Positions 45,939 through 53,065 of a stretch of 54,027 nt of DNA are shown here, piece by piece. The stretch comes from Halorubrum halodurans. Its GTDB lineage: Archaea > Halobacteriota > Halobacteria > Halobacteriales > Haloferacaceae. Where the stretch lies: NCBI RefSeq assembly GCF_002252985.1, contig NZ_NHPJ01000017.1:1-54027 (forward strand). The letters are read 5' to 3'. The notes beneath the pieces are model-generated. The model was not told the DNA's origin. It did not search any database and worked only from the letters and a program-made list of their open reading frames with translations. The first letter of the stretch is position 1. Each line of letters opens with the position of its first letter. The position numbers and the translations under genes are program-made.

Positions 45939-46355
45939 TCAGGCCTCCGATGCGGATCCGAACTCGTCAGTTACGGCTGCCAGTACGCGGTCGAATCGTT
46001 CGCTGACCTCGGTCGCGACGGAGTCAAGCGCGTCGTTATCAGCGATCCCGACTAACTGTTCCGGGTCGACCGCACTCACCACGATGACGCCGCCATCGTT
46101 CTCGTAGACGATGACGTTACAGGGCAAGAGCGCACCGAGTTCAGTTTCTACACTCAACCCTTCGTATGCCAGCGGAGGATTGCACGCACCGAGGATGCGA
46201 TACTGGCGGAACTCCTCACCGAGTTTCTCCTTGAGCGTCGCCTGAATGTCGATGTCACAGAGAACACCGAATCCCTCGTCTTTGAGCGCGGCATTCGTTG
46301 CGTCGACGACATCGTCGAACTCTCCATCAATCTTGGTTTGTATTGTGTAACTCAT
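45939..46355 (-). CDS. DUF302 domain protein, module B
   Basis: The 138-residue paralogue of 13142-13558 keeps all three Cys residues (33, 58, 79) and the GACNPPLAYEGL motif. I chose the ATG at 46355 (MSYTIQT) by comparison with the first copy; the open frame reaches 46406 but reads through the promoter. It pairs with the SHOCT gene downstream. The two copies differ enough in third codon positions to suggest that the modules diverged some time ago. Confidence 0.88.
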   Translation of the reverse strand: MSYTIQTKIDGEFDDVVDATNAALKDEGFGVLCDIDIQATLKEKLGEEFRQYRILGACNPPLAYEGLSVETELGALLPCNVIVYENDGGVIVVSAVDPEQLVGIADNDALDSVATEVSERFDRVLAAVTDEFGSASEA

Positions 46356-46414
46356 GTAATACTGTATCCTGTTTACGCACTTAAGCGTTCGGTCCCGTCG
46401 CCCCAACTGGCAGA

Positions 46415-46430
46415 CGAGAATTTTTTCTCG
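46415..46430. terminator. hairpin between SHOCT and DUF302 genes
   Basis: CGAGAA and TTCTCG pair exactly around TTTT. It lies 31 bases after the end of the SHOCT gene (46461-46808, minus strand) and before the DUF302 start, a fitting place for a terminator, although no long T-tract follows on the minus strand. Confidence 0.35.
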
Positions 46431-46460
46431 ACGATGCTCCTTCTATTTCGGTCATGGGCA

Positions 46461-46808
46461 CTACTCGAGTTGCTTTCGTCGACGTTCGAACTCTTCATCG
46501 GAGAGTTCACCGCGAGCGTAACGCTCACGAAGAACCGAAAGCGGCCGACTATCACTCCTCTCAGAATCTCTGTTGAGGAGTGAGTAGACGAGATAGAGCG
46601 GGACGACGATTAGGAGCCCCATCCAAAGGAAGCTCCAGAGGCCCATTCCACCGCTGAAGACCCCCCAACCGCCGCTACCCATCATACCGCCGCCGTAGCC
46701 TCCACCACCGTGAGCCGCTGCGGTGCCCGTTGCTACAATCAACAGCGGAACCGCTAGTATTGCGATTCGACGAGTCGTCCGCCCGAGAGTGTTGGTGTAG
46801 TGTGTCAT
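46461..46808 (-). CDS. Met/Gly-rich SHOCT protein with signal anchor, module B
   Basis: This 115-residue paralogue of 13654-14010 has an N-terminal hydrophobic segment ending in TAAAHG, GGGGYGGGMMGSGGWG outside, a second membrane segment (about 50-70) and SHOCT helices (VLRERYARGELSDEEFERRR). Start and order in the module are the same as in module A. The signal segment may be cleaved, leaving His at the new N-terminus, which could bind copper. Confidence 0.82.
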   Translation of the reverse strand: MTHYTNTLGRTTRRIAILAVPLLIVATGTAAAHGGGGYGGGMMGSGGWGVFSGGMGLWSFLWMGLLIVVPLYLVYSLLNRDSERSDSRPLSVLRERYARGELSDEEFERRRKQLE

Positions 46809-46871
46809 TGTGATCGTTGAGTCAGTAAGTCGAATATCTATCGTGTCAGACGAGGATCCGAACAGGGATCG

Positions 46872-47189
46872 TTAGCAGCCGTACCCCTGTCCGTTCATCC
46901 CCGTCGCGGTGTGATTGTCGTCCGCCATATCTTGGGCCATCTCGTCGACGGTCACGCCCATGTGCGCTTCCATCTCGTCAACGGCATTCGGGCCCATGTA
47001 GTCGGTCATGTGACCTTCCATCCAGGCCGCCCAGTCTGCTGCACTACCATCGGCTGGCGTCCCTTCAGCTGCCGTCTCGTTCCCCTGGATCGGTTCGTCA
47101 CCGTGTGCGCTAACTACCGGGGCGGCAAACGCGAGTCCGACAATCGCGAGCACCACGAGCAGCCATCGTCCGAGGTTTCGGTTGGTCAT
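46872..47189 (-). CDS. exported Met/His-rich small protein, module B
   Basis: This 105-residue paralogue of 14069-14365 has a signal peptide of about 28 residues (VVSA|HG) and a mature part with eight Met, several His and a final Cys (DWAAWMEGHMTDYMG, MGVTVDEMAQDM). The linker after the signal is different and longer. I chose the ATG at 47189 because the open frame before it covers the conserved promoter block. It is predicted to be an extracytoplasmic copper-binding protein; the final Cys could form a dimer or complete a metal site. Confidence 0.75.
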   Translation of the reverse strand: MTNRNLGRWLLVVLAIVGLAFAAPVVSAHGDEPIQGNETAAEGTPADGSAADWAAWMEGHMTDYMGPNAVDEMEAHMGVTVDEMAQDMADDNHTATGMNGQGYGC

Positions 47190-47241
47190 TGTTTTTCGCC
47201 TCAAGTAGTCATACGGTGGGTTCGGAGTTATCTTCGTGGGA

Positions 47242-47278
47242 GTGAACTCAAACAGGAGAGCGTTCAAGAACGTCTATA
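47242..47278 (-). promoter_or_regulatory. conserved promoter block, module B copy
   Basis: This block corresponds to 14418-14455 at the same 53-base distance from the start codon, with ACGTTCT-TGA-ACGCTCT and GAGTTCAC on the minus strand. Sequence between the block and the gene is less conserved, which favours a functional element. Confidence 0.4.
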
Positions 47279-47461
47279 ACGCCATCTAAACGTTTTCTAC
47301 TGACGGGATCGTTCATACCTGCCGAATTCGAAAGGATCAGAGGAATGGTGAGAGCAAAGGGGATCCGTCGAGACTGTTCACCTCATTGCGGCGATCCAGA
47401 CAATAACCACGGTTCAGGCGGCGAGGGAGGCTCGGGTATTGCTGACCACGAACGAGATGGA

Positions 47462-48166
47462 TCAGTTCCCTCGGAACTGGTGATACTGCCTCGTGAGTGC
47501 CTGACGATGGTAGAGGATTCCAATTGTCATGAGGAACAGAACGGTCGCAATTTCGTAGCCATACGCACCAAGCAATAACATCGTTGAAGAACCACTCAGT
47601 CCGCCTGCAAGTAGTACGGCAAACAACGGGCTAACGCAGGCAGGGCACGCCACAATCCCGACTATTCCTCCGACTGCCGACTGCGAGAAATCAAGCAATG
47701 CATCATAGACGAGATACGCCAGCGCGAACAGGCCAACCGCTTGGTAAGGAATGAGCGAGACCGTGATCAGGTCACCTGTATAGACGAAGACCGGACTCCA
47801 TCCCAAAGATCGACCCCACGTTATTCCGAAGCCGCTTGGTCCAGTGAGCTGCCCGAAATGAGAGGTGCTCGGTCCAAGTAATCCTGAAAAATAAAACATC
47901 ACGATGAGATATAGAGCAACGACAAGTGCGGCACCAATACGATACACTCGACGTTTCGTTACAGGTCGAGTGTGCCAGATCACCCAGACTGAGGCGGTGA
48001 ACCAAATAAATGGAAGGACGAAATGGGTCCACCGGCTCCCCATATCTCCTGTGAAATATGCGTACACCAACCCGGCGATCAACTGTGCGGCGAGGAGGAG
48101 ATTGAGCCACGTGCTTGACTTGAGAACCCGGCTAATGCGATCAGTTTCGAGTGTTGCTTGTGACAT
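47462..48166 (-). CDS. multi-pass membrane protein with CPAC motif
   Basis: This 234-residue protein has about seven hydrophobic segments. The motif VACPACVSP (Cys174, Cys177) lies at the start of the sixth segment and resembles metal or thiol sites of small membrane redox/transport proteins (haloarchaeal DUF7546-like). It takes the place of the multicopper oxidase of module A. It lies between the exported Met/His gene and the membrane regulator gene, 33 bases after the latter, and may share its mRNA. A function in copper passage or thiol reduction is a guess. Confidence 0.7.
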   Translation of the reverse strand: MSQATLETDRISRVLKSSTWLNLLLAAQLIAGLVYAYFTGDMGSRWTHFVLPFIWFTASVWVIWHTRPVTKRRVYRIGAALVVALYLIVMFYFSGLLGPSTSHFGQLTGPSGFGITWGRSLGWSPVFVYTGDLITVSLIPYQAVGLFALAYLVYDALLDFSQSAVGGIVGIVACPACVSPLFAVLLAGGLSGSSTMLLLGAYGYEIATVLFLMTIGILYHRQALTRQYHQFRGN

Positions 48167-48199
48167 GATGGGTAGTGTTAGTATGAATTTCTACGTCTG

Positions 48200-48781
48200 T
48201 TAGTTCTGCAGGTCATCACTCGGATACACGCGGTAGGTTCGACCCTGTCGTTCCCGATACAGCAGCCCGCGCTCCTCGAGTGAACTCACGGTCTGGCTCA
48301 CTTTACTCTTTGAGAACTCAGATCGATCCCGAAGTTCGATCTGCGTGATTCCAGGCGAGTTCAGGACGGGTTCAAGGACGCGTCGTTCATCATCCGGTAA
48401 GAGATCGAGAACGCGCGCTTGCGGATCCGATTCAGGATTGATAGGCGTCGCCGGCGAGGCGTCATCGTCTATCGATGTAGGCGTTGCCTCCGATACCTGA
48501 TCGGGGTCGATGTGATCCGCTGAGTCGGTTGTCGAATCGATGAGATTCCCTCGAACCACGTAATAGATGCCACCGATACTGCCTGCGACCAGAAGGGTTC
48601 CAACCACGTACCAGAGAGGATCTGGACCGTGAATCGCCCCCATAGACGAGTCCATCATCGGCCCCATCGACTGCTCGATAGCGCGACGCTGTTGATAGGC
48701 CCGCCAACTGAGTAGTCCGCCAGCCAAGAGGACGAACCCAAGGAGCACACCAACGACGGTATCCGCTGGACGTTGGTTCAT
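48200..48781 (-). CDS. membrane-anchored winged-helix regulator, module B
   Basis: The 193-residue paralogue of 16134-16727 has two transmembrane segments (about 8-24 and 54-74) with an outer loop SMGPMMDSSMGAIHGPDP, a variable linker (78-120) and a conserved winged helix (PDDERRVLEPVLNSPG to TYRVYPSDDLQ). Loop Met and His positions are kept between the copies while the linker is not, so the loop is probably functional. I chose the ATG at 48781 by comparison. It lies downstream of the YHS permease, 125 bases away, as in module A. Confidence 0.8.
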   Translation of the reverse strand: MNQRPADTVVGVLLGFVLLAGGLLSWRAYQQRRAIEQSMGPMMDSSMGAIHGPDPLWYVVGTLLVAGSIGGIYYVVRGNLIDSTTDSADHIDPDQVSEATPTSIDDDASPATPINPESDPQARVLDLLPDDERRVLEPVLNSPGITQIELRDRSEFSKSKVSQTVSSLEERGLLYRERQGRTYRVYPSDDLQN

Positions 48782-48906
48782 ATGACATCCCCTTGTTTCG
48801 ATATCTGACTGCTCATACAATCAATTTTGGCGCGACAGGTGTGACAATTGCGGATTGAAGGTGCGATGATGAAGTGCTTCACAGCGGATGAACCACAGTA
48901 CATCTA

Positions 48907-50295
48907 TCAGTGATCGTGATCGTGGTTTGTTATCTGCGGGCTTTGATCAGCAAATTCCGTGGGCTCTTCCTCGAATGCCCGCTTACAGGTCTTCGAGCAA
49001 AAATAGTACGTCATCCCATCATTGGACGCACTCGGCCCCTCATCGTCGGTCCGCATGCCACACACCGGATCACGATACTGACCTGGTGCGCCGATTCCAC
49101 GTCGGTAGACATACAGGAGGAACCCGGAGAGCGCGAAGGCGATAATATTGAGGTAGAACGTGTAGTTGAGCTCGAAGTACGTCTGTTCGGTCGCCGTCTC
49201 GCCACCGGCCAGATCTGGTACGATGCCGAGGGCGTCGAACAGCAACTCCATGAGGAAGCCAGTGAACGCCATCGTCACGAAGAAGACGCCAAGGATGTAC
49301 AGCATGATCTTCCAGCCGTAGTACTTCCGGTAGACGTTCAGCACGGGCACGGTGATGAGGTCGGCGTAGACGAACGCGATGATCCCGGCGAAGCTGACGC
49401 CACCGCCCCACAGCGCGACGGCGAACGGGACGTTGCCCATACTGCCGACGAAACTGAGGACGGCGATGATGACGCCCATGACGGCGTTCTCGGCAGTCAC
49501 GAGCAGGCCGTCGCCCTGAATGAACAGCGTGTTCCACACCCACTGCGGGACGAAGACGATGACGAACCCAGAAATAAGGAAGCCGGCGACGATGTCTTTC
49601 CAGATCATCGACCACTCCTTGCGGTACTGATTCCCGACCTTGTACCAGCCACCCCACGACAGCAACTCGTCACGCCACCCGCCGCTACTCGACGTCTCCT
49701 GGCGATAGGTCTCCATACAGCCCTCCGAGCAGAATTTGAGCGTCTCACCGCCGTCGGTCGTGAGCGTGTACTCGTCTTTCCCCTCCATCCCGCAGGTGGG
49801 ATCTTCCGTGACGCCCGCCTGGCGGTCGCGCTCGTTGAGCTTCTCGCGGACTTCGTTAAACAGGTTTTCGGGAAGCGTAAGGTGGACGATGGCGGCCATG
49901 ACGGCGATGAGAATCAGGCCGCCGAGCAGTTCCGCGACGAGGAACTCCCAGCCAAGCAGGATGAGAATCATCAGCCCTAGTTCGACGATGAGGTTCGTCG
50001 ACGCGAACATGAACGCGAGGAAGTTCACCGCGTGCGCCCCCTTCTTGAACAGGCCCTTCCCGATGGCGACGGCGCCGAAACTACAGCCACTGCTTGCTGC
50101 TCCGAACACAGTCGCCTTGGTAAGTCCAGTTAGATCGCCCTCACCCAGCACCTGTGCCATCCGCTCCTTCGAGACGTAGACCTGGACCAGACTCGTAATC
50201 GTGAGGCCCATGATGATCGCCCACGCCGCCGTCCAGAGAAATCCGACACCGATACGAAGGGATTCAAGAACTCCGTCGATTATCGTCGCCTGCAT
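48907..50295 (-). CDS. YraQ/UPF0718-type permease with two YHS/TRASH domains, module B
   Basis: This 462-residue protein is nearly identical to 16859-18253 over most of its length: GAASSGCSFGAVAIGKG with Cys71, an internal YHS domain (DPTCGM ... FCSEGC), a second membrane block and a C-terminal YHS domain (DPVCGM ... FCSKTC). The last ~30 residues differ (NHDHDH end). It is predicted to move a soft metal, probably copper, with the YHS domains as cytoplasmic metal sites. It heads module B, and its promoter is conserved with module A. Confidence 0.85.
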   Translation of the reverse strand: MQATIIDGVLESLRIGVGFLWTAAWAIIMGLTITSLVQVYVSKERMAQVLGEGDLTGLTKATVFGAASSGCSFGAVAIGKGLFKKGAHAVNFLAFMFASTNLIVELGLMILILLGWEFLVAELLGGLILIAVMAAIVHLTLPENLFNEVREKLNERDRQAGVTEDPTCGMEGKDEYTLTTDGGETLKFCSEGCMETYRQETSSSGGWRDELLSWGGWYKVGNQYRKEWSMIWKDIVAGFLISGFVIVFVPQWVWNTLFIQGDGLLVTAENAVMGVIIAVLSFVGSMGNVPFAVALWGGGVSFAGIIAFVYADLITVPVLNVYRKYYGWKIMLYILGVFFVTMAFTGFLMELLFDALGIVPDLAGGETATEQTYFELNYTFYLNIIAFALSGFLLYVYRRGIGAPGQYRDPVCGMRTDDEGPSASNDGMTYYFCSKTCKRAFEEEPTEFADQSPQITNHDHDH

Positions 50296-50330
50296 AGGTG
50301 TATCATTGTAGGGATCATCTATTGCGGTTT
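50296..50330 (-). promoter_or_regulatory. short-leader promoter of YHS permease, module B
   Basis: GGATCATCTATTGC (plus strand 50312-50325) is 17 bases before the start codon, the same as in module A. A second, inverted half, ATAGATGATCTAT, lies at 50389-50401 and is itself symmetrical, which suggests an operator rather than only a TATA element. Confidence 0.5.
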
Positions 50331-50623
50331 TGATTAGAATATACTGCCTATGAGGGTATCAGTACTATGGCATCGTAACCGTCGGCCATAGATGATCTAT
50401 CGTGAAGAGGGGAAAACATTGCAAACCTCCACAAGCTCCACGGAATCCGACTTCAGATTCAAAAGGGGAATCTGATTAAATCACGCCGACGTATTAGAGG
50501 CTAATGGGACCAGTAGAGACCGATGATATCCCAAATGAGGGGAACACCACCTGGAAGAACAGCCTTCGCCGGCCTGCTCGGTTGTCCAGTACGGTAACTG
50601 TCACATCCACTTCCTAATTTACG
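50331..50623. other. intergenic region before amidohydrolase
   Basis: No gene is seen. It contains the ATAGATGATCTAT symmetry at 50389-50401 and a perfect hairpin CAGATTC/GAATCTG (50454-50460 with 50468-50474). A TATA-like TTAAATC follows at 50476-50482. The promoter of the amidohydrolase gene probably lies in the last 100 bases, without a clear TATA element. Confidence 0.45.
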
Positions 50624-52090
50624 ATGGCTGTCGATCTGGCAATCCATGATGCACTCGTTCTCACAGCCGACGAGCGGAACCGCCTGTACGAGCGCGGCAC
50701 AGTATGCATCACCGATGGCTGTATCGAAGAAGTCCGACCATCACGTGCAGGAGACGGAGAATTAGAAGCGTCCACCGTTATCGACGGGAACGGGAAACTG
50801 GTGATGCCGGGGTTGGTGAACGCCCACACGCACTTGGAGATGACACCGCTCATCGGTGCGTTTAGCGAACTCGAGCTGACGGAGATGCTTGGGAGTGGGA
50901 CGGCCTTGTTTAACAGATTAGGGAACGGCGAATTCGAGTACCTCGTCGAGGCAGGCGTCGAGCTCGCAGCGCTCAATTTCCTCTTGGGCGGTGTCACGAC
51001 CGTGAACTCGATGGACGCACGGCCTGCCGCAGGTGCAGAGGCGTTCGGGGAAGCAGGGCTCCGCGGATTTTTCGGCCCGGCGATCTCGGACCTCTTCTGG
51101 GACCAACCAGTCGATCAGCAGTTCTCCCGTGCTCGCGAGTTCGTCGAAACGTACCACGACACGTACGAGGGCCGAATCAGGGCGACGATCTGCCCGCACG
51201 ACGACTGGTCGTGTACCAGGCAGCTGTGGGAACGGACCGCGTCCCTCGCCGCAGAGTACCCGGACCTGCTCGTCCACACGCACTTGCTCGAACTCGAGGA
51301 GAGTAACACGATGGCACGAGCGAACGGTGGCGAGGACTCGGTGGGATTGCTCGACGACGTTGGACTCCTGGACGACCGACTGGTCGCTGCTCACTTCCGC
51401 CTCGCCGACGAAGAGGACATCCAGCGAACCGCCGAGGCGGACGCGGCTGTTGCGCACTGCCCGTCCGTCTTCTGTTACTGGAATCCGGACGGGGAGACGC
51501 AGTGGACGCCCGTTCCCGAGCTTCGAGCCGCCGGCGTCGACGTCGGAGTAGGGATTGACGACCACTACTGGCACGACTCGTACAGCATGTTCGGTGAAGC
51601 GCGGCAAGCTCGGCTGGCGGCAAATCTCAAGCGTTCAGCCGGGCAGTTCGACTCGATGGAACTGATACGAATGCTCACTATTGAAGGCGCACGCGCGCTG
51701 GGGATGGGCGACGAGATCGGCAGTATTGAAGCGGGAAAGCGCGCGGATATTATCCTCCTCGACGTCGACAAACCGAAGTTCACGCCACGGACCAATATTC
51801 CTGCACAGGTCGTGAACAACGCGGTGCCGGCCGACGTCGAGACAGTGATCGTTGACGGCGACGTCGTCCTCCGGAATGGTGTGCCCGAGACAATGGACTC
51901 GGACGACGTGCGACAGCGAGTAAATCAGGCTGTCGAACGCTTCATGGACGAGACAGGCTGGGAGTTAGACATTGGTGGTAGTGAACCGCCGACCAGCATC
52001 GAGACTGTACGGGACCTCCCAAAGCGTGGCCCTGCGCGACTCCTGACTCGCCTCGCGATGCAATCCGCGCGTGATCGGTTCTCCTTCTAA
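50624..52090 (+). CDS. amidohydrolase (AtzA/TrzA/MtaD-type deaminase family)
   Basis: This 488-residue TIM-barrel hydrolase has metal ligands His68 and His70 (NAHTHLEM), His218/His220 (VHTHLLELEES), His257 (AAHFRL) and Asp312 (GIDDHYW). The family deaminates or dechlorinates nitrogen heterocycles such as guanine, S-adenosylhomocysteine or cytosine, with one Zn or Fe ion. The usual GTDN/GTDG motif reads GIDDHYWHD here, so the substrate pocket is different from standard MtaD. It ends with an extra ~50 residues (SIETVRDLPKRGPARLLTRL). It is not evidently connected with metal resistance; it separates module B from the last ATPase locus. Confidence 0.85.
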   Translation: MAVDLAIHDALVLTADERNRLYERGTVCITDGCIEEVRPSRAGDGELEASTVIDGNGKLVMPGLVNAHTHLEMTPLIGAFSELELTEMLGSGTALFNRLGNGEFEYLVEAGVELAALNFLLGGVTTVNSMDARPAAGAEAFGEAGLRGFFGPAISDLFWDQPVDQQFSRAREFVETYHDTYEGRIRATICPHDDWSCTRQLWERTASLAAEYPDLLVHTHLLELEESNTMARANGGEDSVGLLDDVGLLDDRLVAAHFRLADEEDIQRTAEADAAVAHCPSVFCYWNPDGETQWTPVPELRAAGVDVGVGIDDHYWHDSYSMFGEARQARLAANLKRSAGQFDSMELIRMLTIEGARALGMGDEIGSIEAGKRADIILLDVDKPKFTPRTNIPAQVVNNAVPADVETVIVDGDVVLRNGVPETMDSDDVRQRVNQAVERFMDETGWELDIGGSEPPTSIETVRDLPKRGPARLLTRLAMQSARDRFSF

Positions 52091-52119
52091 GACCCTGCCA
52101 GCGTAGGGGTGGTTCCCCC

Positions 52120-52644
52120 TCAGGAATTTCTGTGGGCGCGAACGAACGCACGTCGCAGGACGGTCAGAAGAACGTACGTCTCGTACTTCTGGGTCTGGCA
52201 GTGCTCGCAGGGCTGCATATCCTCGACGATCTCCTCAATAGCGTCGTCGTACTCGTCGGTGAGCGTAGTGAGCGCGTCCGTGATCTGGGGCTGGGCAGCG
52301 TCGATCATCTCCTCGACGGCGGCGTCGGCCGAATCTGGTAGTGAGTACGAGAGGACGATCGTGTTCGCGTGGTAGTACTTCGTCGTCCCACCACGCCCCT
52401 CCTCGAAGCGAACGACGTCGACGAGGCCCGCATCCCGGAGCTCGTTGATGTGATGGCGGACCGTGTTCTCCGTCCGGTCGATGCCGCGATCGTCGAGGCG
52501 TTCGTGGACCTCGGTCGCAGTTAGGGCTTCCTCGGACAGAATGTCGAGGACCATCGCCCGCATCGGCTCGTCGATGGCGTCCGAAATCCGAGTGTCTCGC
52601 ACCGCGATGTCGTCGAGACGGTGGTCGGTATCGGAATCACTCAT
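52120..52644 (-). CDS. winged-helix regulator with CxxC site
   Basis: The protein has 174 residues. A winged helix at about 18-92 (MRAMVLDILSEEALTATEVHERL, ENTVRHHINELRDAG, wing EGRGGTTKYY) leads to an acidic helical part and a Cys146-Glu-His148-Cys149 site in the C-terminal region (DMQPCEHCQTQKYE). The CEHC group could bind metal. I chose the ATG at 52644, where an acidic haloarchaeal N-terminus begins. It lies divergent from the HMA/ATPase genes, 201 bases away, and probably regulates them. Confidence 0.8.
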   Translation of the reverse strand: MSDSDTDHRLDDIAVRDTRISDAIDEPMRAMVLDILSEEALTATEVHERLDDRGIDRTENTVRHHINELRDAGLVDVVRFEEGRGGTTKYYHANTIVLSYSLPDSADAAVEEMIDAAQPQITDALTTLTDEYDDAIEEIVEDMQPCEHCQTQKYETYVLLTVLRRAFVRAHRNS

Positions 52645-52803
52645 ACGAGAACTGAGCGCGAGCACGCGGGAAAAGGTAGCGGGGCAGGAGTCGGGTAGGT
52701 GTCTGTCGAGGTATCCAGTACAGGATGGACCCGCGATAGCGAAAGCCCTAGACGACCCGTTTGACTGTTCCAACGACCCGTATCCGAATTCAAACATATC
52801 ATC

Positions 52804-52818
52804 TAAAAAATACTTATT
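52804..52818 (+). promoter_or_regulatory. TATA-like promoter of HMA/ATPase operon
   Basis: The AT-run TAAAAAATACTTATT lies about 28-42 bases before the HMA start at 52846. This is the spacing of a haloarchaeal TATA box with a very short leader. The ATTCAAACATATC sequence just before it may be the regulator site. Confidence 0.5.
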
Positions 52819-52845
52819 GAGGTACGGGCACTATCTCAAACTGTA

Positions 52846-53061
52846 ATGAGCGACACAACCCAATTCCGCGTCCTCGACTTCGACTGCCCGACCTGCGCGA
52901 GTACCGTCGAACGCGCCCTGTCGAACGTCGACGGCGTCCAGCACGTCGAAGTCCACTACGCGACCGGCCGCGTCGAGATCGAGTACGACGACAGCGTCAC
53001 TGACCCCGACGCCTTCGCAGAGACCATCGAAAACCAGGGGTACACTCCCCAGCCCGCCTAA
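52846..53061 (+). CDS. HMA-domain metal-binding protein
   Basis: The 71-residue single HMA domain has DFDCPTCASTVER: the CPTC metal pair is preceded by an Asp-x-Asp group instead of GMTC, typical of Zn/Cd/Pb-type HMA domains. It ends 4 bases before the ATPase gene start, so it probably works as a separate N-terminal metal domain or chaperone of that pump. Confidence 0.88.
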   Translation: MSDTTQFRVLDFDCPTCASTVERALSNVDGVQHVEVHYATGRVEIEYDDSVTDPDAFAETIENQGYTPQPA

Positions 53062-53065
53062 CACT

